Positions 1 to 6,160 are shown, counted from the stretch's first letter. The stretch is 9,644 bases of DNA from Deltaproteobacteria bacterium (GCA_029879595.1 JAOUPZ010000098.1:1-9644), one strand, 5' to 3'. Numbers and translations are program-made. The notes: generated from the sequence alone by a model not told the origin.

Positions 1-2082
1 CCGCAGGGCCATGATCACCCCGTCCTCCGACTCTGCGGTGACCTCCAGCTCCGGGGGCAGGGTCTCGCGGATCACATACAGGCTGTGGTAGCGGGCGGCC
101 TCCAGGGGGTTGGGCAGCCCCCGGAAAAACCCCCGGCCATCGTGGCTGACCCGGGTGGGCTTGCCGTGCATGGGGATGCCCAGCACCCCCAGGCGTGCCC
201 CAAAGTGCTCGGCCAGCCCCTGATGCCCCAGGCAGACCCCGAACAGGGGAATGCCCCGGGCCAGCGCCAGCCGCACGATGTCCTCCACGCCCCGTTCTGC
301 CGGGGTGCCCGGCCCGGGTGAGAGAAACACCAGGTCCGGGCGCAGCTCATCCAGAAAACCCTCGGGGAACCCGGGGCGCACGGTGGTCACCTCTGCGCCG
401 GTGACCCGCACATAGGAGGCCAGGGTGTGCACGAAGCTGTCCAGGAAGTCCACGAAAAGCACCCGCCGGCCCCGCCCGGTGTCCCGGCGGCGGTCCGCCC
501 CGCCGGGGGCGGGCTTCTGCCGCACTATGCCCACGGCGGCCTCCAGGAACGCCGAAGCCTTGTGGTAGGTCTCGCGCTCCTCCGAGGCGGGATCGGAGTG
601 ATACAGCAGCGTGGCCCCGGCGCGCACCCGGGCCTGGCCATGTTCCAGGTGCACGGTGCGCAGGGTCATGCCGGTATTCAGGTCGCCGGAGACGCTGAAG
701 TAGCCCACCGCGCCGGCATACCAGCGCCGGGGTGAGTTCTCCTGATCCTCAATGGTTTGCAGGGCCACCGGCTTGGGGGCCCCGGTGACCGTACAGGCCC
801 ACAGATGTGTGGCAAAGGCGTCCAGGGCGTCATAGTCCCCGGCCAGTTCGCCCTCCACATGATCCACCGTGTGCACCACCCGTGAATACATCTCCAGCAT
901 GCGCCTGCCGATCAGCCTGACGGTGCCCGGCACGCAGACCCGGGTCATGTCGTTGCGGTCCACGTCGGTGCACATGGTCAGCTCGGACTCCTCCTTGTCC
1001 GACGAGATGAGCGCCTTTATATGCGCGGCGGTTTCCATGGGGGATTCACCCACGGGAACCGTGCCGGAGATGGGGCTGGTTTCCACCCGCCGGCCCTGGG
1101 CCCGCACGAACATCTCCGGCGAGGCCCCCACCAGCTGCTCTGTGCCCATGTTGATCAAAAAGCTGTAGGGGCTGGGATTGTGCCGGCAGATGGTGCGGAA
1201 CAGTCCGGTGGGCGTGCCGGAGAAAGGCGTGGAAAAGGTCTGGGACAGCACCACCTCGAAGAACGCCCCCTCCTTGCAGCCCTGGCGGACATGCTCCACC
1301 TTTTTCTCGAACTCGCCGGGTGCGTGGTCACAGGTGATCTCGCCGGGCTTGCCGGAGGCGGGCCCGGGCAGGGGATACTCCCGGCCGCCCTGGCCGCCTT
1401 CGCGGGACGGCCCCGCGGGCGTTGCGAAGTCGAACACATGCCGGTGCGCCCGCTCCATGCGCCGGTCCACCATCACCACGTCCGTGGCCAAAAACAGGCA
1501 GCAGTCCACCTGCTCCGGGTCGCGCTCATGCTTCATGCGCAGGGTCTCGAACTGAAACACCAGGTCGAACCCGAAGGCCCCGTAGAAGCCCAGCTCGCCC
1601 TGGGAGCAGCCCAGCTGCCCGATCAGGGACCGCATGATGGAAAATACCGAGGGCTGCCGGCTGCGCTCCTCCTCGCAGAAGAACTCCGGCGGCAGGATTA
1701 TGGAACCGCCCAGGGAGTCCGGCCCCTCCTCCAGACCCGCGATATGCGGATGTCCGCTCAGGGCCGGGGCCAGGATGGTGAGCAGGCGCCGCCCCTCGCC
1801 ATTGAGGGCGTTCAGGAAGAACCGCCGCCCCTTGACGAGCAGCTCCACCGGGGGGTCCACAAACCCGATGTCCCAGCGGGCATAGCGGTCGGGGACCTCG
1901 TAGTTGCTTACCAGCAGGGCTCCCTTGCGGGTTTCGATGTTTTTCCACACCTCATCCAGCGCCGTGGCCGGGTCCAGGGTGGTGACCGTGTGGGTCCCCT
2001 GAACCCCGCCGGCGGTGCTGAAAGATTCGCTGTATTCTTCCCCTTTGGGCCGGATTGTATTTTTTCCCATTGTTTTATCCAT
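1..2082 (-). CDS. trpE(G): Anthranilate synthase, fused TrpE-TrpG (3' end off the left edge)
   Basis: The enzyme makes anthranilate from chorismate and glutamine, the first committed step of tryptophan synthesis, in the cytoplasm. The open frame runs 694 codons to the window edge without a stop. Residues 1 to about 515 are TrpE: an N-terminal regulatory part with SNYEVPDRYARWD and a chorismate-binding core with TSPISGT (335-341), ELTMCTDVDRND and TVTGAPK. A short Arg/Gly-rich linker leads to the TrpG class I amidotransferase from about residue 541 (VLFVDFLDSF), with the nucleophile elbow GVCLGHQ (Cys617). The HPES His/Glu of the triad should lie just outside; known fusions are about 720-730 residues. 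Start: ATG at 2082, or ATG four codons later at 2070; neither has a strong Shine-Dalgarno, since GGAGG lies 16 bases before the first. Such fusions are known from rhizobia, Azospirillum and other proteobacteria. Expression is probably controlled by the attenuator upstream. Confidence 0.93.
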   Translation of the reverse strand, partial: MDKTMGKNTIRPKGEEYSESFSTAGGVQGTHTVTTLDPATALDEVWKNIETRKGALLVSNYEVPDRYARWDIGFVDPPVELLVKGRRFFLNALNGEGRRLLTILAPALSGHPHIAGLEEGPDSLGGSIILPPEFFCEEERSRQPSVFSIMRSLIGQLGCSQGELGFYGAFGFDLVFQFETLRMKHERDPEQVDCCLFLATDVVMVDRRMERAHRHVFDFATPAGPSREGGQGGREYPLPGPASGKPGEITCDHAPGEFEKKVEHVRQGCKEGAFFEVVLSQTFSTPFSGTPTGLFRTICRHNPSPYSFLINMGTEQLVGASPEMFVRAQGRRVETSPISGTVPVGESPMETAAHIKALISSDKEESELTMCTDVDRNDMTRVCVPGTVRLIGRRMLEMYSRVVHTVDHVEGELAGDYDALDAFATHLWACTVTGAPKPVALQTIEDQENSPRRWYAGAVGYFSVSGDLNTGMTLRTVHLEHGQARVRAGATLLYHSDPASEERETYHKASAFLEAAVGIVRQKPAPGGADRRRDTGRGRRVLFVDFLDSFVHTLASYVRVTGAEVTTVRPGFPEGFLDELRPDLVFLSPGPGTPAERGVEDIVRLALARGIPLFGVCLGHQGLAEHFGARLGVLGIPMHGKPTRVSHDGRGFFRGLPNPLEAARYHSLYVIRETLPPELEVTAESEDGVIMALR

Positions 2083-2180
2083 GTTCTCGTTTTTTAACCC
2101 TCCTGCCGTCGCCCCGCCGGGGGGCCGTCCAGAGGCGTTCCTTATCTGAATTGTGTACAAAACAAAAAGCGGTACGAAAC

Positions 2181-2223
2181 AAAAAACCGTGAAACCCGCT
2201 CCTGATGAGGAAAGGCTTCACGG
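2181..2223 (-). terminator. Intrinsic terminator in the trpE(G) leader (attenuator)
   Basis: Read on the minus strand, CCGTGAAGCC (2223-2214) pairs with GGGTTTCACGG (2197-2187), about 10 pairs with one G-U. A 16-base loop separates them, holding a smaller TCCT/AGGA hairpin, and the stem is followed at once by six T (2186-2181). This is a canonical rho-independent terminator, but it lies about 100 bases before the trpE(G) start and after a Trp-rich leader frame, with no other gene to terminate. That position is what an attenuator predicts. The hairpin and T-run are directly visible; the regulatory role is inferred. Confidence 0.75.
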
Positions 2224-2341
2224 TCGCATTTGGCGGCGGCGTCCACCGCCGCATCGCATTGCCCCGATCCAAATAGGGGCGCATCAAACCATACCGGCCT
2301 CCTCACGCTTCCTGCCGCGCCAGCTGCGCCAAGGCCAGGCC
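2206..2341 (-). promoter_or_regulatory. trp leader RNA: candidate alternative pairings
   Basis: Between the Trp codons and the terminator, complementary blocks fit a ribosome-mediated attenuation switch. Block 1, GGCCT, overlaps the Trp codons (2332-2336 or 2337-2341). Block 2, TGAGGAGGCC (2305-2296), can pair with block 1 through AGGCC, or with block 3, GCC-TT-TCCTCA (2216-2206), as TGAGGA/TCCTCA plus GGC/GCC across a two-base bulge. Block 3 overlaps the 5' arm and loop of the terminator. Two more GC-rich hairpins lie in between: GCCCC/GGGGC (2261-2280) and GCGGCGG/CCGCCGC (about 2233-2252). The block 2:3 pairing is short and leaves seven terminator pairs intact, so the exact antiterminator is uncertain. 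No promoter upstream of 2397 is convincing; GATAAT (complement of 2461-2466) is the best -10 candidate. Confidence 0.45.
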
Positions 2342-2397
2342 ACCACGGCCTGAAGGCCGTTGCGGGAAAGATTCGCTTGTTGCCGTTGTGTGTTCAT
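2284..2397 (-). CDS. trpL: Putative tryptophan leader peptide (37 aa)
   Basis: A 37-codon frame upstream of trpE(G), too short for most gene finders. Codons 21-26 read WPWRSW: three TGG codons (2335-2337, 2329-2331, 2320-2322) among six, far above the usual rarity of Trp. The rest is Arg/Gln/Gly-rich and ends in GMV-stop. An intrinsic terminator begins about 60 bases after the stop codon. In classical trp attenuation, ribosome stalling at such codons when charged tRNA-Trp is scarce prevents terminator folding and lets trpE be transcribed. The ATG at 2397 has only a weak GGA just before it. GTG codons at 18-19 (from 2346) would give a 19-20 residue peptide, closer to usual leader size. The frame is visible; the role is inferred from the Trp cluster, the terminator and the downstream gene. 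Confidence 0.65.
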   Translation of the reverse strand: MNTQRQQANLSRNGLQAVVAWPWRSWRGRKREEAGMV

Positions 2398-2506
2398 TTT
2401 TCCAGGTTATCCGGTTTACCGCCCCTTGATATCAGGAGTGGAAGATCGTCACGTCTGATCATTATCACTGTAATTTATGGCATGGATATTTCCGCCCTGG
2501 CAAGGC

Positions 2507-2533
2507 AAAAAAAATCACGGGCGAACAGCCCTC
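2507..2533 (-). terminator. Intrinsic terminator after the 189-aa beta-barrel gene
   Basis: Just past the stop codon at 2535, GGGC (2531-2528) and GCCC (2522-2519) form a short GC stem over a TGTTC loop. The stem extends imperfectly through a mismatch, a G-U and a C-G pair, and is followed by GTGA and eight T (2514-2507). It should insulate the trp leader from transcription of the upstream membrane-protein gene, meaning trpE(G) needs its own promoter between here and 2397. Confidence 0.62.
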
Positions 2534-2534
2534 G

Positions 2535-3104
2535 TCATTTCCAGCGGTACCCCAGGCCCAGACGCAGGCCCACCAGATCCACCACGGAGCCGGCAGGCAT
2601 TTCCAGACCCCGGGCCTCATCCCCCTGGATGATTATGGACCAGCCCCCCGGGCCCTCCAGCCCCAGCACAAACCCCCTGCCGGCTCTGCGGTTGGAAAGC
2701 TCGAAGTCGGTGGAATAGCGCTTTTCACTGATGGCGGCGGCATAGACCCCCCGGTGGAAGCCCATGAACAGCGGCCCCATCCAGAGCCTGAACTGCAGGC
2801 CGACGGCCCCGGTCTTTACATCGGATTGCCCTTCCTGCCCGGGTATCCGGGCCCGGCCAACATTGTCCGAGCCGAACAGGGCCAGGGAGAACGCCTCCCC
2901 CAACGCCCACTGATAATCCATCCCCACGCCAAAGGACGTGCGGCCATATTCCTTTGCGGTGGTCTGCTCGGATATTTTCAGCCCGCCCCCCAGAAGAAAC
3001 AGTCCCAGGCCGTTTTGAACCCCGGCCTGGGCACCACCCGGGGCGGCAAGCACCCACAGGCAGAACCAGAAAAGCCCCGCCGCCACCGCCAGCTTTCGTT
3101 TCAT
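2535..3104 (-). CDS. Hypothetical outer-membrane beta-barrel protein (189 aa)
   Basis: Not assignable to a named family. Residues 1-27 form a clear Sec signal peptide: KRK, then a long hydrophobic stretch, then AQA before Gly28. The mature part of about 160 residues alternates Gly/aromatic-rich strands (TSFGVGMDYQWALG, AVGLQFRLWMGPLFMGFHRG, GRGFVLGLEGPGGWSIII, VGLRLGLGYRW), as in small 8-stranded barrels. It ends in YRWK, where the penultimate Trp could serve in the BAM recognition signal although the last residue is not aromatic. The start ATG at 3104 follows GGGGTG five bases upstream. A terminator lies directly after the stop, and an extended -10 element sits about 60 bases upstream, so it appears to be a single-gene unit. 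The location is a confident inference; the function is unknown. Confidence 0.72.
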   Translation of the reverse strand: MKRKLAVAAGLFWFCLWVLAAPGGAQAGVQNGLGLFLLGGGLKISEQTTAKEYGRTSFGVGMDYQWALGEAFSLALFGSDNVGRARIPGQEGQSDVKTGAVGLQFRLWMGPLFMGFHRGVYAAAISEKRYSTDFELSNRRAGRGFVLGLEGPGGWSIIIQGDEARGLEMPAGSVVDLVGLRLGLGYRWK

Positions 3105-3134
3105 GCTTCACCCCGCGCAGATTCCCAGCCTCGG

Positions 3135-3153
3135 CCCTGGAAAAACCCCAGGG
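3135..3153. repeat. Perfect 6-bp inverted repeat in the 5' leader of the 189-aa gene
   Basis: CCCTGG (3135-3140) and CCAGGG (3148-3153) are separated by AAAAACC. The repeat lies about 30 bases before the start codon at 3104 and just inside the predicted transcript, so it could be an mRNA 5' hairpin or a protein-binding operator. No T-tract follows it on either strand, so it does not look like a terminator. Confidence 0.3.
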
Positions 3154-3165
3154 ATGTATGTGACA

Positions 3166-3174
3166 ATTCTAGCA
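3166..3174 (-). promoter_or_regulatory. Extended -10 promoter element for the 189-aa gene
   Basis: On the minus strand TGC-TAGAAT matches the extended -10 pattern TGn-TATAAT, with five of six bases in the hexamer. The expected -35 position (ATGCCC, about 3189-3194) is poor, which an extended -10 can tolerate. Transcription would begin near 3159, giving a leader of about 55 bases. It is back-to-back with the candidate atpC promoter. Confidence 0.38.
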
Positions 3175-3193
3175 CAGGCACCCCTTCCGGGCA

Positions 3194-3222
3194 TTGATAT
3201 CCGGTTTTTCCTGTGTAAGAAT
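3194..3222 (+). promoter_or_regulatory. Candidate sigma-70 promoter for atpC
   Basis: TTGATA (3194-3199, five of six bases of the -35 consensus) is followed after 17 bases by AAGAAT (3217-3222, four of six), preceded by TGT, an extended -10 dinucleotide. Transcription would start near 3229 and give a leader of about 120 bases. The last part of that leader (about 3275-3350) is strikingly A-rich, almost free of T, and contains GGAATACA twice. A dedicated promoter is expected because no other plus-strand gene lies upstream of atpC here. Confidence 0.38.
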
Positions 3223-3351
3223 TCCAGGATAGGCAAATGAAGATTCCGTTCACGGCCCCGCCCGGAACGCCTTTGAAGACACAGGAATACACAGAAAGAC
3301 AACAGGCAGAAAAACTGAACTAACAGAAACAACCGCGCACCGGAATACAAT

Positions 3352-3759
3352 ATGCTCAAGCTGGAAATCATTACGCCCGACAGAAAGGTTCTTTCCACGG
3401 AAACCCCCTGGGTTACCGTTCCCGGCGAAATGGGCGAACTGGGGGTGCTTCCCCAGCATCTGCCCCTGCTGACCACCCTGGAAAGTGGAGTTTTGCAGTA
3501 CGAGCAATCCGGCAAGCCTGTCAAAATGGCGATCCACTACGGCTATGCCAGCATAATCGACGACAAGGTCACCGTGCTTTCGGAGATGGTGGAGCAGGGC
3601 GGGCATATCGACATCGAACGCGCCAAAAAGGCCGAGCTCAAGGCCCGCGAGGAGATCCAGCGCCTGCTGGCCAAGCAGGACGAGGAAAACCACCGCATGA
3701 ACAAATACGAGGCCAAGCTCAAGCGGGCCCTGATCCGCCAGCAGGCCAGCGGCAACTGA
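3352..3759 (+). CDS. atpC: F-type ATP synthase epsilon subunit
   Basis: Epsilon is part of the central stalk of F1Fo ATP synthase, contacting gamma, the catalytic beta subunits and the c-ring, and it can inhibit ATP hydrolysis. At 135 residues it has normal family length. Residues 1 to about 85 form the beta-sandwich domain with family hallmarks (LEIITPDRKV near the start, VPGEMGELGVLPQHLPLLTTL, then a GYASIIDDKVTVLSE-type strand pair). Residues about 88-135 form the two-helix C-terminal domain, rich in Lys, Glu and Ala. The start ATG has GGAA eight bases upstream. The context is odd: atpC normally follows atpD, yet here it is alone, between two oppositely oriented beta-barrel genes, with no trace of atpD in the 240 bases upstream. 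The product should still work if the other subunits are encoded elsewhere. Confidence 0.93.
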   Translation: MLKLEIITPDRKVLSTETPWVTVPGEMGELGVLPQHLPLLTTLESGVLQYEQSGKPVKMAIHYGYASIIDDKVTVLSEMVEQGGHIDIERAKKAELKAREEIQRLLAKQDEENHRMNKYEAKLKRALIRQQASGN

Positions 3760-3806
3760 GTTTTCCGCGAATTACCCCCCAGGACAAGTACCTGAAGCGC
3801 CCAAGG

Positions 3807-3834
3807 CAGGCCGGGCCTCAAGCCCGGCAGCCTG
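3807..3834. terminator. GC-rich hairpin between convergent atpC and the 229-aa gene
   Basis: CAGGCCGGGC (3807-3816) pairs with GCCCGG plus CCTG (3822-3834) around a CTCAA loop; the inner seven pairs (GCCGGGC/GCCCGGC) are perfect and the outer four are separated by a three-base bulge. It lies between the stop codons of two convergent genes, where it could serve both as a terminator or 3'-end stabiliser. No T-run follows on either strand, so it is not a canonical intrinsic terminator. Confidence 0.42.
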
Positions 3835-3872
3835 CCGGCAGCGCCGCCCGCAACCCGCCCGGAACTCACATA

Positions 3873-4562
3873 TCAGAAGTGATAGCTGAACAGAGCGCTG
3901 GTATTGGTGATGCTGGCCCCCTTGCCGGGAATGGCGCCGGCCAAGGTGCCGCTGGCGGTCTTCACCGACAGTTCATCGAAAGTCACACTGATCTTGTTGA
4001 AGGATACCTCCAAGCCCCATTTGCCAAAGATTTTTTCGAAACCGACGCCATAACCCGTACCCCCGCCGCTGAATTCGGCTTCAAAATAATTAACACCGTC
4101 TGAAGTGGCGGCGTTTTCATAGGTAAGAATGCCCGCGCTCAGCCCAAGCCGGGCAAAAAGGCTCAGGTTGTCGCTGTCAGTGGAAAACCGGGGGCCGATT
4201 ATCCCCGCTGACAAGGTGGCCGACTGGCCGGGAAACCCGGGAGCATCGAACCTGGCACTGTGGGAGGTCGAGGAAAAATAGTACTCCAGGGATGCATTCT
4301 CGTTGAACCCGTATCCCAGCAGCAGGGCCAGGCCGCTGCCCGGAGCCAGTTTTCCCGGCGCTACCACCACCGTCATTCCTGGGTCCATGTAGCCATCGTT
4401 ACCTTCGAATCCGCCGCTCATGCTCTGCTTGGCCAGTCCGCCGCCCAGATACCACCCCTTGCGGGCCTGGGCCGGGGTGCTGATGAAGAATGTCACCATT
4501 AGTATCAGGCTGAAGAACAATACCAACCCGTAACAGCGAGCCCACGCACTCTTTCCATTCAT
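3873..4562 (-). CDS. Outer-membrane beta-barrel protein, OmpA/Opa-like fold (229 aa)
   Basis: No specific function can be named. Residues 1-33 are a signal peptide: a short basic start, a hydrophobic run (LVLFFSLILMVTFF), then AQA before Arg34. The mature region starts with GWYLGGGLAKQS, a usual opening of OMP_b-brl-type porin-like domains, and continues with alternating strands and polar loops (LALLLGYGFNENASLEYYF, LSLFARLGLSAGI, GTGYGVGFEKIF, WGLEVSFNKISVTF). It ends in SALFSYHF, and the terminal Phe is the classic BAM-complex insertion signal. The start ATG at 4562 follows AGGAG with a seven-base gap. It has its own predicted promoter, so it is probably not part of the aroB-radC unit despite sharing its strand. 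It is longer than the other barrel gene at 2535-3104 and not obviously similar in sequence. Confidence 0.78.
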   Translation of the reverse strand: MNGKSAWARCYGLVLFFSLILMVTFFISTPAQARKGWYLGGGLAKQSMSGGFEGNDGYMDPGMTVVVAPGKLAPGSGLALLLGYGFNENASLEYYFSSTSHSARFDAPGFPGQSATLSAGIIGPRFSTDSDNLSLFARLGLSAGILTYENAATSDGVNYFEAEFSGGGTGYGVGFEKIFGKWGLEVSFNKISVTFDELSVKTASGTLAGAIPGKGASITNTSALFSYHF

Positions 4563-4620
4563 TTTCCCACTCCTTTAATTTTAACTTCACATTGATCTGA
4601 TTTTACTTCGGAAGGTCGTT

Positions 4621-4651
4621 ATTATATTACCAGAATTATTTAATTTATCAA
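4621..4651 (-). promoter_or_regulatory. Promoter for the 229-aa beta-barrel gene
   Basis: In an AT-rich pocket of otherwise GC-rich DNA, the minus strand carries TTGATA (complement of 4646-4651) and a perfect TATAAT (complement of 4621-4626). They are 19 bases apart, slightly long; the overlapping TAATAT gives a 16-base spacing instead. The start codon is about 60 bases downstream. The -10 match is directly visible; activity is inferred. Confidence 0.5.
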
Positions 4652-4661
4652 AGTTACCGGC

Positions 4662-6140
4662 TCAGATGTGCCCCTTTTCCCGCAGGCTGGCGTAGGCGTC
4701 GTTGCCGATGACCACATGGTCCAGCACAGGAATGCCGATAAGCCCCCCGGCCTCCAGCAACTGCCGGGTGATCTGTATGTCGTCATCCGATGGCTCGGGA
4801 TCGCCGGAAGGATGGTTGTGCACCAGCAGCACAAAGGCCGCGCTCTCGCGGATGGCCTGCTTGAAAATCTCGCGGGGATGCACCGGCGAGGTATCCAGTG
4901 TGCCCAGGGTGACCATATATTCCCCCAGATAGCGGCGGCGGCTGTCCAGCAGCAGCACCAGCATCTGCTCCTGCTTCATGTCCCGTAGGCGCAGCCTGAA
5001 GTGCTTGAACACGTCCCAGGGGGTATGGATTTCCACCCCGGGGCGCAGGGGCTCTTCCATCAGCCTCCGGCCCAGGTCCAGGACCAGGCGCAGCCGCTCC
5101 GGCCCCGGCTCCCTGTCGCCCAGCAGGTCCCGCAGCTCCTCCAGCCCGCCGTTGGCCAGGCGGCGCAGGGAAACCCCGGCCAGGCGTTCCTTCAACTCGG
5201 CGCGGCGCTCCTCGCTCAGGCCGAACACCCCTTGCAGCACCTGGTCCAGCTCCAGGCCTTCGTGGCTTCCCTTCCGGGCCCGGGCCAGGGCGGCGGCGGC
5301 CCCGCCCCCGGCCTCCAGTCCGCCGTTGCTCCAGCGGCAATCATCCCTCAGGGGGCACTCCCGGCAGTGGGGCAGCCTGGCACAGGGGCCGGGCAACCCC
5401 AGCACCCGGAACGAGCCCGCAAAGGCTTCCGCCAGAAAATCCGCCCGCCAGGGAGCAAGGTCCAGCTCCGCCCCGGCGGTTTTATTACGAATTTCAGTGC
5501 TGGTTTCCGTGCTGGTTTCCGTGCTGGTTTCATGGCAGGCCGCCTGCCAGCGGCGCAGGGCCTCGCGTCCCGGAGCCGGGCTGAACAGCCCCTGCTCAAA
5601 ACGCAGCAGGGCGCTCATTCCGGCCCGCGAGGACATGGTGAATATGCCCATTCTCCGGGGCACGGCGGCGGCCTCCCAGGCCCAGTCGTCTGGGAACATG
5701 TCCAGCCAGCGCTCCAGGTCCGAAGGGCCGAACACCGGCCGGCCCGCCGCGCTGGAAAACCCCTGCCGCAGCAGATGCAGCCAGCCGCGCACCGCATCGG
5801 CAAGCACCGCCGCCTGCTCCGGCTCCAGTCCGGGCCAGTTGCCCAGCAGCGCCTGCAGGTCGCGCTCGTTGAAGTAATGGGGATTGATGTCCTGAAAAAA
5901 GGTATACAGCGGGCGCCACAGCCGGCCGTCCCCCAGGCCGGGATCAAGCCCCACCAGACGTTCCAGGAGAAAGTCCGTCAGGTGTCCATGAAGCGATCCC
6001 GCAAGATCGCGGGACACGGACTGACGGGCGCGCAGGTGCAGTTCCCCAAAGAGCTCCAGGGCCCGGGGGGCGTGCTCCCAGGCCGCTATGCGCTCGAAGA
6101 ATCCGCCTTGCGGTGGCGTGGACCGAACATTCTGTTTCAT
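4662..6140 (-). CDS. radC: RadC-family JAMM protein with long N-terminal extension and Cys4 motif
   Basis: RadC proteins carry an MPN/JAB metal-binding fold; their biochemical role is unsettled, though long linked to DNA repair. The C-terminal part is unmistakable: GEYMV (Glu407) and HNHPSGDPEPSDDD supply the JAMM residues His441, His443, Ser451 and Asp454. Before it, about residues 290-370 look like the usual RadC helix-hairpin-helix region, though degenerate. Typical RadC proteins have about 220-230 residues; this one has 492. The extra N-terminal half is mostly predicted helical, has a Thr/Ser/Glu tandem repeat at 204-216, and holds Cys253-x5-Cys259-x2-Cys262-x5-Cys268, close to the C-x6-C-x2-C-x5-C Fe-S loop of endonuclease III. 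I recognise no family for the rest. Start: ATG at 6140 with GGGGGA six bases before; an in-frame TTG at 6164 overlapping the aroB stop is less likely. Probably co-transcribed with aroB, 20 bases upstream. Confidence 0.88.
   Translation of the reverse strand: MKQNVRSTPPQGGFFERIAAWEHAPRALELFGELHLRARQSVSRDLAGSLHGHLTDFLLERLVGLDPGLGDGRLWRPLYTFFQDINPHYFNERDLQALLGNWPGLEPEQAAVLADAVRGWLHLLRQGFSSAAGRPVFGPSDLERWLDMFPDDWAWEAAAVPRRMGIFTMSSRAGMSALLRFEQGLFSPAPGREALRRWQAACHETSTETSTETSTEIRNKTAGAELDLAPWRADFLAEAFAGSFRVLGLPGPCARLPHCRECPLRDDCRWSNGGLEAGGGAAAALARARKGSHEGLELDQVLQGVFGLSEERRAELKERLAGVSLRRLANGGLEELRDLLGDREPGPERLRLVLDLGRRLMEEPLRPGVEIHTPWDVFKHFRLRLRDMKQEQMLVLLLDSRRRYLGEYMVTLGTLDTSPVHPREIFKQAIRESAAFVLLVHNHPSGDPEPSDDDIQITRQLLEAGGLIGIPVLDHVVIGNDAYASLREKGHI
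5497..5532. repeat. Three 12-bp tandem repeats inside radC
   Basis: GTGCTGGTTTCC occurs at 5497-5508 and 5509-5520, and a third copy with one mismatch at 5521-5532. On the coding strand this gives ETSTETSTETSTE (RadC residues 204-216). The unit is a multiple of three, so a change in copy number would lengthen or shorten the linker without a frameshift. The segment sits between the unrecognised N-terminal part and the Cys4 motif and is probably a disordered linker. Confidence 0.9.
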
Positions 6141-6160
6141 GCCGATTCCCCCGGCCCGGA

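Noticed and set aside
1021..2097. A 358-codon plus-strand open frame opposite trpE.
   Set aside because: The minus strand here encodes highly conserved TrpE motifs; the plus-strand product has no recognisable features.
2075..2287. A 70-codon minus-strand frame between the leader peptide and trpE(G).
   Set aside because: It runs straight through the terminator hairpin and overlaps the trpE(G) start. It has only two Trp codons well apart and no recognisable protein features, so it is most likely a chance frame in the leader RNA.
3101..3351. Remnant of atpD upstream of atpC.
   Set aside because: No frame in this stretch resembles the conserved C-terminal region of the beta subunit.
5497..5532. 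Possible CRISPR-like array.
   Set aside because: Units are only 12 bases, directly adjacent without spacers, and in frame within a coding region.
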